Origin: Allomyces macrogynus ATCC 38327
Lineage: Eukaryota; Blastocladiomycota; Blastocladiomycetes; Blastocladiales; Blastocladiaceae
Length of the DNA stretch: 14,000 nucleotides
Assembly: GCA_000151295.1 (NCBI GenBank)
Contig: GG745336.1
Coordinates: 939,694-953,693 of the forward strand
Direction: 5' to 3'
In this document: one piece after another, positions 1-9,909 of the stretch
How positions within the stretch are numbered: the first letter of the stretch is position 1
Layout: each line of letters opens with the position of its first letter
Translations under genes and position numbers: made by a program
Notes under the pieces: generated by a model
Seen by the model: only the letters and a program-made list of their open reading frames with translations
The model's database searches: none
Told to the model about the DNA's origin: nothing

Positions 1-3000
1 CGCGCCAGCGCCGGCCCCGTCCGGCACAAGCGTGAGCAGCCTTCGCGCACATGCAAGTGCATCGCGTGCATTTGCCAGGCCGTCGGGAACCAGGTCCCGG
101 CCGTGCGCTTGACTGGATAGACGCCGTGCATGTGCATGACTTTGCCGGACTCCCGGTCGAGCGTGGCCGTGACGGCGCCCGACGAAGAGTCGGTCTTGGC
201 CGACACACCGAGCGTGGCTTCGGTGCCCATGGAGCCCTTTTTGCCGCCCATGTCGGGCTTGAACGTCTTGATCGCGGACGCCATCACGGAAACGGCCATC
301 GACTTGCCGCCGCCATCGGGACTGCCGCTGCCGTTGGTGCCGAGCAGCGTCCATGCAACGCGGCCGACGAGCGCGTAGAAGACGAACGCGACCGCGTAGA
401 TGACCATGGCCGCGCGCACATAGTAGGTGCCGAGTCCCCAGTCGGCGACCATCATGAGCGCGCACGGGATCGCGACGACGCTCGCCAGGACAACGTTTTG
501 CGCAGAGTAGAGAATCCAGACCGTCTCACGGAACGCCGACATGACGTTGCGCGTCTTGTAGCCAAAGTAGGCAACGATCAGCAACAGCAGGCCGTTGTAG
601 CCGAGGGAGACGCCAAGAAGCACTGGGAGGGCGGCTATCCCGCGCGCGGTAATCGGGGCACACTCGTACAGCAGGTACTGCTTGTTGGGAACGACGCGCG
701 GGGCCATCGGGAACGCGCCGACCCAGACGGCGAAGATGATGCTTTGTACGAGAACGGCCACGGCAACGACGCCCATCAGGTAGGTGTTGTCGATGCGCTT
801 TGACACGGACTAGACGTGGCAAGGGAAAAGCTCATGATGAGGAGCAGATCCGGTGAGCGTGACGCAGAAAGAGCCACGCACCAGGTATTTGTTGTCTGCC
901 GATGCATCAATCAGAGTCATGCGTCAGTTTTTCGCCCAGGAAATCATGTCAATTCTTCGTCTGTGACTGCAAACATCGTACCAAAGATGGACCACACCTA
1001 CACGCGCGACGGATGGCAAGAGGCGAGTGGTCAGAAAGAGCCCAGAAACAAGCATGCAGTCACCGCAACGCACCCGATACGTCTTGACGGCGAGCCCGGC
1101 CATGACGAGCTCGAACCCGATTGCCAAGATCCAGCCCGGACCGTGACACGCCCATTGGCCGACGGGAGTGCCGACTATGAGAAACTCGCTCACGAGGACC
1201 ACAATGGACCCGAACGCGATCACGGCCAAAAACGGAAACGAGAGATTTTTGACAATCTTGATGTCACGCTTGAGGTACAAGTAGCCGATCGCGGTCGCAA
1301 CGAGACCGAGCAGGATCGCGCGAATCACGGCCAAGACGACGACGCCAGCGTCGGACCAGGTCGGGTATGCGAGCGCCTTGGCGGGCCGGTCGAGCGGCGG
1401 CGTTGAGGAGCCCGAGTAGAACTTGGGCGGGTTGATGGTGTTGACGGTGCCATTCGTGTACACGGTTGATGTAAGCTTGGCCGCCGTGCCGTCAAAGTAG
1501 TAGACGTCAAAGTCGCTACAATGGCAGTGCCCTTCCGTCAGTTTTCCGTCACGATGATGATTGGTAATAGCGCCGGGTAACTGGACACGAACCCGAGCCG
1601 GTCCCCAATCGAGTCCGTGACAAACCAGCCCGTCACGCCGTTGAACCCGGACGCGCCCGCCAAAAAATCTTGCAGGGTTGCGTTCGTGTTGTGGGCAAAG
1701 AGTGCGGCCGTGCCGTACTGGTTGGCGAGCTGGATCAGGCCGCGCGCCATGGCCAATGCGCAGTCGTAATAATGCGTCGCTGAGGGAAAAAAACGGGGTC
1801 AATTTCAAGGCGTTCCGTTAAATGAGAAATAGGGGTGGAAAGAAAGTACCCATGGCGAGCGAGGCCACGTCGGTGCCCGGGCCATATGCCGCCGAGTACC
1901 GCGCCTGCAGCGCCGCGTACTCGGCGTTGTTGGCAGAATGCTGCGCGAAAATGTAGTGCAAGCCCTGCGCGTTGGACACGTCTTGAGCGTACTGCACGGG
2001 ATCGGACGGGTCGAGCGCGGTGAAGTAGAGCGCGACACTTTCGGAACTCAGCTAGAGAAGCAGAACAATCGAACCAGGAACGACGTTAGTTTCTTGGTCG
2101 CAAGATCAGGTGGAGTGTGCCGCGATAGCGGGTAAAGACACGCACCCACGCGTAGTGGTCGCCAATAATGCCCTGCTTGCGCGCCTCGCGGAGCAGCGTG
2201 ACACTGTCGCCCGCAAACGCCTGGAACACGACGATATTCGACGCACTCGCCTTGAGCGCCGCGCCAATCGCACTCATATCCTTGGTGCCCGGCTGGAACA
2301 CGAGACTCGTCTCGACCGTGATCCCGAGCTGCGCCGCACTCTCCAAGAACGCGTTCCCAATCGACTGCCCGTAAGCGTCGGTACCGTAGACCACATTAAC
2401 CGATCTCCACCCCATGGCGAGCGCAAGCGTCGCCATGCGCAACCCCTGCTGCGGGTCTGGCGGCCACGCGCGCAAGTACCGCGGGAACTCGACCTTGTTC
2501 GAGAGATCACTCGACGAGGACGGCGCACAGTGCCACATTTGGTACTGCGCCCCGGCAAGCGACAGCGGGATCGTGATTGAGCTCGAGTACTCGCCAATCA
2601 TGCCGACCGTGTTGTTCTGCGTGACGGCCTTGACCATGGCGGCAATCGTGCCGGACCGCGTGTGGCCCGAGTCTTGCGTGACAAATGTGAAGTTGTACCG
2701 CGAGTCGAGCGCGTTCATGGACGGCAGCGCGAGGTGCGTGACGTTGCGCACGGCGCGGAAGCCGGGACCGAGAGCTGTCAATGGAGGAATGGAGTCATGA
2801 ATCAGTCCCGGTCAGGCCTTTCAACGCTTCACTCAAGAAGTCATCGCCGATCTCGGAGGCACGCACGTACCAGCATCGCTGAGCGGAAGGATCAAGGCAA
2901 TCGGGAGCGTCGTCACGGCGGAGGCCAGCTGGATCGCCGAGACGAGTGCGACAACGACGAGAGCAGCGATCACGGCCGTCGTTGTCGCACTTCGATGCGC

Positions 3001-3060
3001 AACGTCGCTAGAATGCCGCCAACGGCCATCCTGCGGGCCGCGACGCGTCTGGCGCGTCAT
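1..3060 (-). CDS. Class C (GABA-B/metabotropic glutamate-like) G-protein coupled receptor, partial at 3' end
   Basis: Proposed exons: 3060-2871, 2774-2146, 2051-1850, 1779-1593, 1515-1074, 997-982, 895-882, 809-1. All phases agree and 829 codons are open to the window edge. The ATG at 3060 gives a long basic N-terminus, a hydrophobic stretch (about residues 27-47) and a likely signal cleavage after LASA. Residues about 50-410 resemble a type 1 periplasmic-binding-protein (ANF receptor) fold: VGMIGEYSSSITIPLSLAGA near 120-140, GWRSVNVVYGTDAYGQS near 185, and a late THYYDCALAMA helix. No cysteine-rich domain follows, as in GABA-B receptors. Seven helices lie at about 458-483, 493-517, 529-547, 569-591, 615-641, 656-680 and 688-714. 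The class C disulfide cysteines (WACHGPGW before helix 3, YECAP in loop 2) and the YKTRNV motif after helix 5 are present. The ligand is unknown; the product is a plasma-membrane receptor expected to couple to a heterotrimeric G protein. Confidence 0.9.
882..895 (-). other. 14-nt micro-exon of the class C GPCR (intracellular loop 2)
   Basis: It completes a split Asp codon and encodes DNKYL. The acceptor is cag at 896-898 and the donor is gtgcgt starting at 881. The next intron is 72 nt (881-810). The phase (2 nt + 4 codons) restores the frame exactly into SVSKRID, the start of helix 4. The assembled loop reads KTYRVWSIFDNKYLSVSKR. Confidence 0.78.
982..997 (-). other. 16-nt micro-exon of the class C GPCR (intracellular loop 2)
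   Basis: The exon encodes VWSIF plus one base. It is flanked on the minus strand by an acceptor ending gtgtag (998-1000) and a donor gtacga starting at 981. Including it continues KTYR from the previous exon to KTYR-VWSIF, the pattern class C receptors show at the end of helix 3 and the start of loop 2. It also splits a 264-nt gap into introns of 76 and 86 nt that match the other introns of the gene. Confidence 0.8.
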
Positions 3061-3501
3061 AGCCAATGTTTCGAAACACGCGCGCGAGAAGATGTGGTCG
3101 TGCAGGCACACAGAACTGGCGACAAACAACAGTGTGTCAAATTCTCGGTAACCGATGGAGACGACCGACACATGAGCCACGTACACGGGCCCGGTAAGTA
3201 AAGGACGCTGACGGAGGGGCGCGTAGGCGGAACCAAGATCTTGTAGGGGGCTGTCGAGGCCGGAGCTCGTGATCAACAGCGAGTGAGAAGACAAGCCAGC
3301 GAGCCACAACCGGAGGGGCTGCGGCGGCAGCGCAGCACGGCAAGCACACGCAAGGCACGGCAACGCGGCATGTCAATTTGCTGGATTCTGGTTGGTGGTC
3401 CGCGCCGACACTCGTAGGGTGGGAAGATCGTGCAATACCGCGCGTTCGAGATCGTTCTGTTCGCGCAGCCTCCTCACCTGGACGTTGGAGACATTTGCCC
3501 A
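3061..3501. promoter_or_regulatory. Upstream region of the GPCR gene
   Basis: Open reading frames cross this stretch, but they lack an ATG in a good position, start inside GC-rich sequence and match nothing I recognise. It probably carries the promoter and 5' leader of the receptor. I see no clear TATA box or repeat. Confidence 0.3.
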
Positions 3502-4090
3502 CTATCCCAACACCAGCGGCCTAAGAACGCGCCTGATCGACAGCATTCCCGCTTGTTGGACCATACTGGCGAGCGGGCTGAATAAAAGGAAGACAAGTTG
3601 CGCCAACTGATCAAAGGCCAACGGCGCAGACAGGACCGTTTGACCAAGGCTGACTTCGGCCATGTTCAGCGTGGCGAATAACGATATCATCTTGGACCAG
3701 CGTGCAGGACAGATTGGCGGAGACAAGGCAGTTTGCAGCTTGCCTCCAGTTAACAGCTGCTCGGGCGTGTTTGTTGTGAGGTTGCAGCCGTTCCCAGACC
3801 AAACGCGCCGTTCAGCGTCGTTGTTGAGCGAGACAGTGCTCAAGCAAGTCCCGCCGGCTGCCAGCGTTCCGCGACTTGGTGGCAAAACGGGAGAGTCGTC
3901 AGTTCTTCGCACACGGTCTCTGCATGGTCCTCACGCCGCAATTCTTCTCGGCACTCGGCAGTTTGGGATGCGGCAAGCAGCCGTCGCCGTCGAGCAGCAC
4001 AGTGGGTTGGCCACACCATTCGCGCGCATAAGCTAGAGGCATGATGCTCGCCAAAGCGACAAGGAACGCAAGAACTTTTGCGGATGTATT
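3502..4090 (-). pseudogene. Possible remnant of a secreted cysteine-containing protein gene
   Basis: On the minus strand from about 4080, a frame encodes SAKVLAFLVALASIMPLAYA followed by REWCGQPTVLLDGDGC. This looks like a signal peptide with an Ala-X-Ala cleavage site and a cysteine-containing mature part. No ATG lies upstream in that frame: a TGA precedes it by five codons, and the only in-frame ATG is inside the hydrophobic core. The frame ends after PCAKN. A second open stretch, about 3850-3502, in another frame adds three further cysteines (TCLSTV, NGCNL, PPICP) and a hydrophobic C-terminal part. A 55-nt intron (donor gtgcga, acceptor ggcag) could join the two in phase. The lost start suggests a decayed gene or a missed upstream exon. 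I do not recognise a family. Confidence 0.3.
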
Positions 4091-4099
4091 TCAAGTCAG

Positions 4100-5295
4100 C
4101 GCTGTCGGATAAAAGCTGGCGTACGGCTTGTTATATGGCATCCATTATCCGCAGCTATAAGTTTCAGCGTGGATGTTGCGAAGATCTGTCACTACGCGCT
4201 TACGATAAAAACTGCGTCGCCCGAGCGTTTTGATGACATGACGGAGCGTCATTCGGGTGAAGGGAGGAAAGGCAGAGATCGTGCCCGATGGCGTCCTCCA
4301 TGGCCCTTGTTTTCTGATCGTGCCACTCCAAGGACTTGGCTGGCGCTGCGCCCAGCTATATCTCTAGCTGCAACTTTTGCGTGTGGCAGATGTGTTGAAG
4401 CCGTCACGTCACAAAGCAGCGGAACGTCATGAAGAAGGATACTCAGCGCTGACAATTACTTTCGCGAAACGACCAGGCATCATACCGAGGCATTTCAGTA
4501 GCGGCAAATAAGCCTCTGGGGCGGCTGGCATCAGGACCGAAGGATATCGCAGCGACACAATGAGCAGAAACAAGGATGATACACGACCAACGATTATCAA
4601 GCCAAGTTCGTGTGCGACATGAATTGTCAAGCCTGTTGCTCGCGTTCAAGATTATAGTTGCGATGAGTTTGTTGTTCATTGCAAGCCTGCACACCAGCCA
4701 CACCAGCTGGAATTTGTCATGGCAAGCCTCCAGTCATTCATTAATTTCATTTAATCGCGGGTAGCAGCTGGAAAATGGGCTCGGTGGTTCGCTCACTGCA
4801 GTCTCTGGTGGGGTTGCTGTGGAAAGTTCACTGGCATTTACACACCACATCTTGAGCAGCCTGACCGTGGTCGCACTTTGCGAAACGCCATCAGCGCTTG
4901 CAAAAACGTCGTCCTCACAGACTCCCAGCCATTAATTGAGCTCTATCCAATGCGACCCGCCGTGTAAATATCGTTTTGGTGGGTTGGCCGCAGCGGCCAG
5001 GGGTGGGGTTGCAGCTTGGCAACAGGCAGCACCAACGACAGCGTGTTGCTCGATTGCATTGACGTGACAGTTACATTACCCAGATGTCGATGTGGTCTGC
5101 GGCTGTCCTCTTAGAAACTCTTGCTTTCCAGGGGGAGAAAATGGACTGGTAGATGCATGGTGGTGATGTGAGAGATGTGGAATTTCTGTTTTGCAACGTG
5201 AGCTTGGCAACGGGTTTCCCAGCATTGCAACGTGCTTGCTGATCTTTCTTCTCTCAAAGCTCCTGCAGGTTGCTCGCATTGCTGCACGCTGCACC
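4100..5295. other. Intergenic stretch of lower GC, no gene seen
   Basis: Composition drops compared with the flanking genes. Short open frames on both strands have no ATG context, codon pattern or motif that I can support. It separates the receptor/secreted-remnant block from the F-box remnant. I saw no tRNA-like cloverleaf, tandem repeat or transposon terminal repeat. Confidence 0.5.
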
Positions 5296-6843
5296 ATGGC
5301 CAAGCCCACTTCTGACATTCAAGTCGAGCAAGCTGTCGCAGCAAGTCCTGATGATGATGGATCCGTGCCCGACCCACCATTTCCAGTTCTTCAGCTCCCC
5401 AACCTGCCCGACGACGTGCTGCAGCAAATCGCGAGAACGTCTGAGCGCGCGGCAGGCCCAAGATCATCCACGACTATCTGACTCGACGCCAAATCGACCG
5501 TCTGGTCGCTCCTTGCATTCTGCGATACATGTTACACCTGGTGACGCGTCGTCGGCGACGTGCTGACGTGGCACTTCGATTTGTCCGTGTCGGTCCAGAC
5601 CAAGCGGTTTCCGAAACGGCCATCAGCGTGCATTCGCACGTTACGCCGAGGTGTGACGCCAAAGTCGTCGTCGCAGGACGACTTGCGAACCGAGCAAGAC
5701 GACTTGCGAACGGAGCAAGTCGGCGACGCGGAATTCCCAGAGTCGCCGCCGCAGGCGCCCGAGTCGCTGTTGTTTATTGGGCGCAACGAACCGTTCGACA
5801 CGGGGCGGCACGTTGTGCTGTCGCAAGTCCGGTCGATTGCGGTGCACGGTGACCGTTCTGTACTGTCGCACGTTCTTGCGCCCGACCAGTATCTCTTGAG
5901 CTTCTCAATGGTCCTAGAGCGCACCGCAATGTGGTTTTGTCACGTCACGGCCCTGCGAATTGAAGTGTCTGTGCCTACCGCATCATTGGTCGCGCCGCTC
6001 ACCATCCTGGGCCGACGCTGATGCTGCTGGAAGTGCGCGTCGGCGGCGACAGATGGGGCAGCGTCGCGTCGACGATTATGCTCCCGGTGCTCTACGAGCT
6101 GCAAGTCACTTTCCAGACCGACAACCCAATTCGCAGCATGCTCGTGGCTCTGCGGTTGCAGAAACTGTCCATCCAGGCGCAGAAGATCCACTCGGACCTG
6201 GTCCAGACCCACGCCGCGCGGTCGGCGAGCATGTTGCGCGAGCTCGACCTGAACGCAGGCATGCCGCCAAACTCGTCCCGATCAACCACGCCCGAAACCG
6301 TGACGCGCGATTGGCTATGGCTCCGCGTCCCGCGCCCGCTCTGCCCCTCGTACCCACCACGCCATCCAACGTCGGCATGTCGCCACTCCCCGCGCCCCTC
6401 TCGCTGCACCTGATCAGTGCAATGCAGATTGGGCATCGCCTGAGCTCCGTTGCCCTCGCGCCCTGCCCCGCTCCGCTCCCTTGAATGCCAAGCCTCACGA
6501 CGGCGCGTTTGGATGCGCTCAATTTACCAAGCACGATCTTTGCCGACTTGGCTGCCGTTGCGCTGCGCCTCGCGCAGCTCGACCTGACGCGCTCGCTCCT
6601 GATCGATCACGGGGTCCCGCGCAGTCGCGCAGTGCTCCCGGCCTTGGACAATCTCGTCGTGCACGATCTGGAAGTGATTGAGGCGGCGGCGACGGCCGTG
6701 GACGCGCCGGTGCTGAAGCATGTGTGTCTGCACGGGTTTGTGACGAAGGTGCCGTGGCCGTCGGTCACGTCGGGGGAGCTCGTGGCATTAGGGTGGATTG
6801 GGTATCGGCCGGTCGTGCGGCGGACCAAGGTGTGGCCTCGCTG
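5296..6843 (+). pseudogene. Broken F-box / leucine-rich-repeat-like protein gene
   Basis: An ATG in a good context (caccATGGc, 5296) begins a protein with a proline/acid-rich lead and then an F-box core, LPNLPDDVLQQIA (about 5396-5434). Homology-like reading then jumps frame: RPKIIHDYLTRRQIDRLVAP (to about 5541) in a second frame; a long stretch from about 5545 to 6010 containing DVLTWHFDLSVSV and LLFIGRNEPFDTG back in the first frame; LMLLEVRVGG to LRELDLNAG (about 6012-6265) in the second frame; and a leucine-rich tail in the third frame ending at the TAA/TGA-bounded stop at 6841-6843. A TGA at 6482-6484 interrupts that tail. The first breaks are too close together for introns of the usual size. 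F-box proteins bind Skp1 in SCF ubiquitin ligases, with repeats choosing the substrate. This copy could not be read as one protein without several corrections. Sequencing error or unusual splicing remain alternatives. Confidence 0.6.
5677..5718 (+). repeat. 21-bp tandem duplication inside the F-box remnant
   Basis: Two adjacent 21-bp units (5677-5697 and 5698-5718) differ at one base. They encode DDLRTEQ twice in the frame that is open there. The length is a multiple of three, so the duplication itself did not break the frame. Confidence 0.92.
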
Positions 6844-7197
6844 ACGCGGTCATGAGGGGGAGGGGGTAGTTGGATGGCCGCGTCGTCGGCCAGGATTGAT
6901 GTGATGTTTGTATGTACAATTGGACCATGGCATTTGCTGCATCGCAATCAAGTTGCGCATGGGTGGAGAGTGGAGCTGGATGACAAGAGATTCGGGAAAG
7001 GCTGTGCGAATTCACGAATGGCCAACAGCGCAGCCGTCCATTCGTAATCTGTCTTTACTAGTTCAGAAACACGCGAGTCCCTACGCTCGCCCCTATTCAG
7101 ACTTCAAATCAACGCACGCGCACACGAAGGCTCAGGCCAGTGCTGTACCCGTCGCCGCGCAGCACTAGACGTGCGCAGCTGGCCTGCGATCAATCAA
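6844..7197. other. Short region between converging F-box remnant and CHZ1-like gene
   Basis: About 350 bp lie between the 3' ends of two convergent loci, so this probably holds their 3' UTRs and termination signals. A short ATCA repeat (about 7189-7202) runs into the CHZ1-like stop codon and supplies the TGA. Nothing else is recognised. Confidence 0.4.
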
Positions 7198-7945
7198 TCA
7201 ATCGTCGTCCTCGTCATCATCGTCGTGGGCGCCCTGCACGGCGGCCCAGTCGATCTTCTTGCCACGCGTGCGGCGGCCGCCCGAAATGATGTTGGACGTA
7301 TCGATTTCCTCGACTACATGGAGTGCAGAGTGGATCAGTCGGAGTATCTCGCGCGCTGACTTGACAACGTGCGAGCGAAACGGACGCGCATCCTCGACCA
7401 GTTCAGCATCAGACTCTCCGTCGTCCGAGTCCTTGGCGCGCTTCTGCCGCTTGGCCTTGGGCTCCGCACGCGCCTACGACCATCAGGCGCGCGGGGGTGA
7501 GACCACTGCACACCGTTCCGGGTCCGATCCGACTAGTACGAACCTTGGAAGACGACGACGACGAGGCGGCCGGGGACCGCGTCGCCTTGCGCTTGGCGGG
7601 CATCGCAACCTCCTCCTCCTCCTCCTCCTCTTTCTCTTCCTCGTCCTCATCCTCGGCTTCCTCCTCGTCGTGGTCGTCCGAATCGGCATCCTCGTCGTCC
7701 TCGTCGTCATCGGGTTCTTCGACTTCTTCCGGCTCGACATGTTCCTCTTCTTCGGCCTTGGCTGCCTTGGCTGCGGGTTTCGGCGCGGGCGACGCCGGTT
7801 TCGGCGCGGGCGAGGACGCAGGCTTGCCAACGGCCGGGCTTGCGGTCCGCGCGACAGCGGTGGCGGGGCTCTTGGGGCGCGGAGGGGCCGCGGCCGTCGG
7901 GGACGCCGTGGCGGCGGCACGCTTCGGGCTCGACGAATTGGTCAT
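7198..7945 (-). CDS. CHZ1: CHZ1-type histone H2A.Z-H2B chaperone
   Basis: Three exons: 7945-7544, 7473-7386, 7313-7198. They give 201 residues, with introns of 70 and 72 nt in matching phases. The last exon reads IDTSNIISGGRRTRG followed by KKIDW (about residues 167-186), the conserved CHZ motif of yeast Chz1 and of HIRIP3, which contacts the H2A.Z-H2B dimer. The first 65 residues are Ala/Pro/Ser/Lys-rich. Residues about 64-112 are almost entirely Asp and Glu, then a short basic patch (PAKRKATR) and a serine run follow; a second basic stretch, KAKRQKRAK, begins exon 2. The protein ends in an acidic tail after the motif. This architecture suits a nuclear, disordered histone chaperone that delivers H2A.Z for SWR1 exchange in yeast. 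Length is somewhat above yeast Chz1. The ATG at 7945 is the first in frame before the basic/serine start and has an ACC context. Confidence 0.85.
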
Positions 7946-8423
7946 GGTCGTCGGTCGCGTGTTGGTTGGAGTTCGGCGAGTGGCAGGGAGCTGAGAGAGC
8001 GGCTTGCAGCGAGTGCTGGGCAGGCAGTGCGGGTCCGTCGTCGTTGCGCACGGGATGATGAGGAGGCGGTCCAAGACGAGCTGCAAGAGACGACGGTGGT
8101 GGTGCGCGGTGGTGAGCAATGGCGCGCGACCAGGCGCGTCTCGCAGGTGTGTCACTTTTGGGTGGGAAATAGCGTCGCGCTCTTTGACGATGTCGACGAA
8201 TCTTTCGAAACCGATGCCGACGAATCGTACGAAACCGATGCCGACGAATCGAACAAAACATTTGGCCGCTGGTGCGCTCTCGCCCGCCAGTCATTGCAGT
8301 CGCACGAATCGCTGGCAGCCCCCCGCGTTAAAATATCCACCAAAATCATGTCGATTTCATCCCAAGAAAAACGAGTGCAAACCAATGGAAAGGAAACCTC
8401 CCCAATACTCCCGTGCGCACGGT
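7946..8423. promoter_or_regulatory. Region between capping protein 3' end and CHZ1-like start
   Basis: Both flanking genes read leftwards, so this 478-bp stretch should hold the capping-protein 3' end signals and the CHZ1-like promoter and leader. Its distinctive content is the 24-bp tandem repeat at 8188-8259. Long open frames crossing it on the plus strand are shadows of the acidic-coding region next door. Confidence 0.4.
8188..8259. repeat. Three tandem copies of a 24-bp unit
   Basis: Units at 8188-8211, 8212-8235 and 8236-8259 share the core gatgccgacgaatc, with a variable part before the final aaac. The first copy carries a palindromic tttcgaaa. The repeat lies about 245-315 bp upstream of the CHZ1-like ATG. 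The unit length is a multiple of three and reads as an acidic D-E-S-x-E-T-D-A repeat on the plus strand, but no supported gene includes it. Confidence 0.93.
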
Positions 8424-9618
8424 TTACGGCTCGTGCTTGCCCGCGAGCTCCGACCCGATCTTGTACTTGGCAATCTACAGCGTGCAACACGATTCATCCG
8501 TTAGTCAGACGTCTCATGCGATCGACGCGCGTGGAGCATGAATCGGGCGCCAACAGACCTTGTTCCAATCGACCTTGGCCTTGGTCAGCGGTAACGCGCG
8601 CCGCAACACGCGGAACGCCGACTCGTTCATTTCCGCGTACTTGGCGTTCAGCGCTTCGTGGTAGTGGCCCTCGGCCTTGCGGATCGCCTTGACGACGCCC
8701 ACCGCGTCCGTCTAAACACACTCGGAGCGTGAGTTCGTGCGTGCGTGCTAAATCCCGACCCAATCCGCGTTCACACGTACGTCAGCCGGCAGCGTCACGT
8801 CAAACGGCTGCTCGGTCGCGAGCTGCACGTTGCCGTCCTCGTAGTAGTGCACGAGAATGCGGGCCACGCCCGTCAAGTGGCCCTCGTCGGCGTTCCACGT
8901 CCACGCCGATCGCCACCGGCCGGTCCTATGGATCGATTGCGTCAGTTGCGCGATGGTGGATGGACACAACAAGGTGAGGAAGAACGCGCGCGCGTACCAG
9001 AAGTTGTCTGGGTTATACTTGCTGTCGACCAGCACGAGATGGAACCCGTCGTCGCGCGCATAGACGGCGCCAGTCCCGTTCGGGTAGTGCGACTTGAGGT
9101 ACGCGTTGAGGCTCGTCTGGAGCGCGTCGCTGTCCAGCATGCCCTGCGTCAGTCGGAAACGAGCCATAAACTTGGTCCCGCTGCGAAATGCACGCACCGA
9201 TCGGCCTCGCGGTCGTCCTCAGGCAAGTCGTCCTCGGTCGACACCGACAAGTCGACGTGATCAATCGCAAACGTCTTCTTGCTGATCGGGTCCATGAACC
9301 GGCCCTCGTCAATCTCGGCCGCGTCGCACAAGATCACCTTGACCTCGGTCCACGGCACGGACACAAGCGTGTGCTGGTCCTTGTTGTACTTGGCGAGCGC
9401 CGGCGTGAGCGCCTCTTGTAGCTCCTCGTCGTTGTCGAAGAGCACGCGCACGTCTGTCGTGATCGTGATCCATCATCAGTCTTGTGTTTGGGTGCGTGCG
9501 TGTCGTTGGAAAGGGGCGCATTTCTACCGTTGAGGACATCGGCGAGCTCACCGGGCGGTGCTTGGACGAGCAGGCTCGTGGCCAACTCGATGCGGTCGGC
9601 TTCCGGTGCGTCGGACAT
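8424..9618 (-). CDS. CAP1: F-actin capping protein subunit alpha
   Basis: Six exons: 9618-9528, 9453-9194, 9143-8998, 8925-8781, 8711-8559, 8474-8424. They give 281 residues, close to the usual 265-290. Both family signatures are present: VHYYEDGNV at residues 191-199, and FRVLRRALP at 247-255, a variant of FKALRRxLP. Other landmarks are QAPPGELADVLN near the start, GRFMDP, HYPNG, NFWTGRWRSAW, and VDWNK followed by IAKYKIG at the end. With the beta subunit it forms the heterodimer that caps actin barbed ends at cortical patches. Introns are 74, 50, 72, 69 and 84 nt. The 50-nt second intron uses a weaker gtgcat donor; the nearby gtgcgt donor gives the wrong phase, so residues about 115-119 are the least certain part. 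It is divergent from the small plus-strand gene beginning at 9910. Confidence 0.94.
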
Positions 9619-9909
9619 GGCAATAAGTTGTGCTGCGTGCGGCTGGGGCTGGTCTGGGCGACGTGGTCGTGGTGGTGGTGGTCCACGTCGCGATGGTTTG
9701 GTGGCGAACTGAAGGAGCGGCGCGTCGTGGTCAGGAGCACGTGGGGCCCTGTTTTTTTGACTGACCCAGCTTTGACGCTTGGGACCATGGAGACGGCGGA
9801 AAACGCAGTCGCGCCTGTCATTTCTGATCACAAACAGTCCGCAGCGTCGACGCGTCGGCCACACGTCCGTGTCCATTGCGATCCGCCCTCCCCAAGCACC
9901 ATCACGACC
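9619..9909. promoter_or_regulatory. Shared divergent promoter region
   Basis: About 290 bp separate the capping-protein ATG (9618, leftward) from the preferred ATG of the small plus-strand gene (9910). It contains a GGT/CGT-rich run near 9660-9690 and a T7 run at 9752-9758. An in-frame ATG with strong context (gaccATGG) at 9787 could extend the plus gene by 41 residues. Confidence 0.4.

Noticed and set aside
51..803. 250-codon plus-strand open frame
   Set aside because: It lies antisense to the last visible exon of the class C receptor, whose helices and YKTRNV motif are clear. It is His/Arg/Asp-rich with no motif.
4169..4764. Short open frames in the lower-GC region
   Set aside because: No signal peptide, domain, good ATG context or intron logic; lengths are as expected by chance.
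8188..8259. CRISPR-like array
   Set aside because: The three 24-bp units are directly adjacent with no spacers, in a eukaryotic gene-dense region.
7259..8692. Longest open frame in the window (477 codons, plus strand)
   Set aside because: It is the reverse of the acidic, Asp/Glu-rich exon of the CHZ1-like gene plus its upstream region and part of the capping-protein 3' end. Composition is Arg/Gly/Leu-rich and low in complexity, with no domain.
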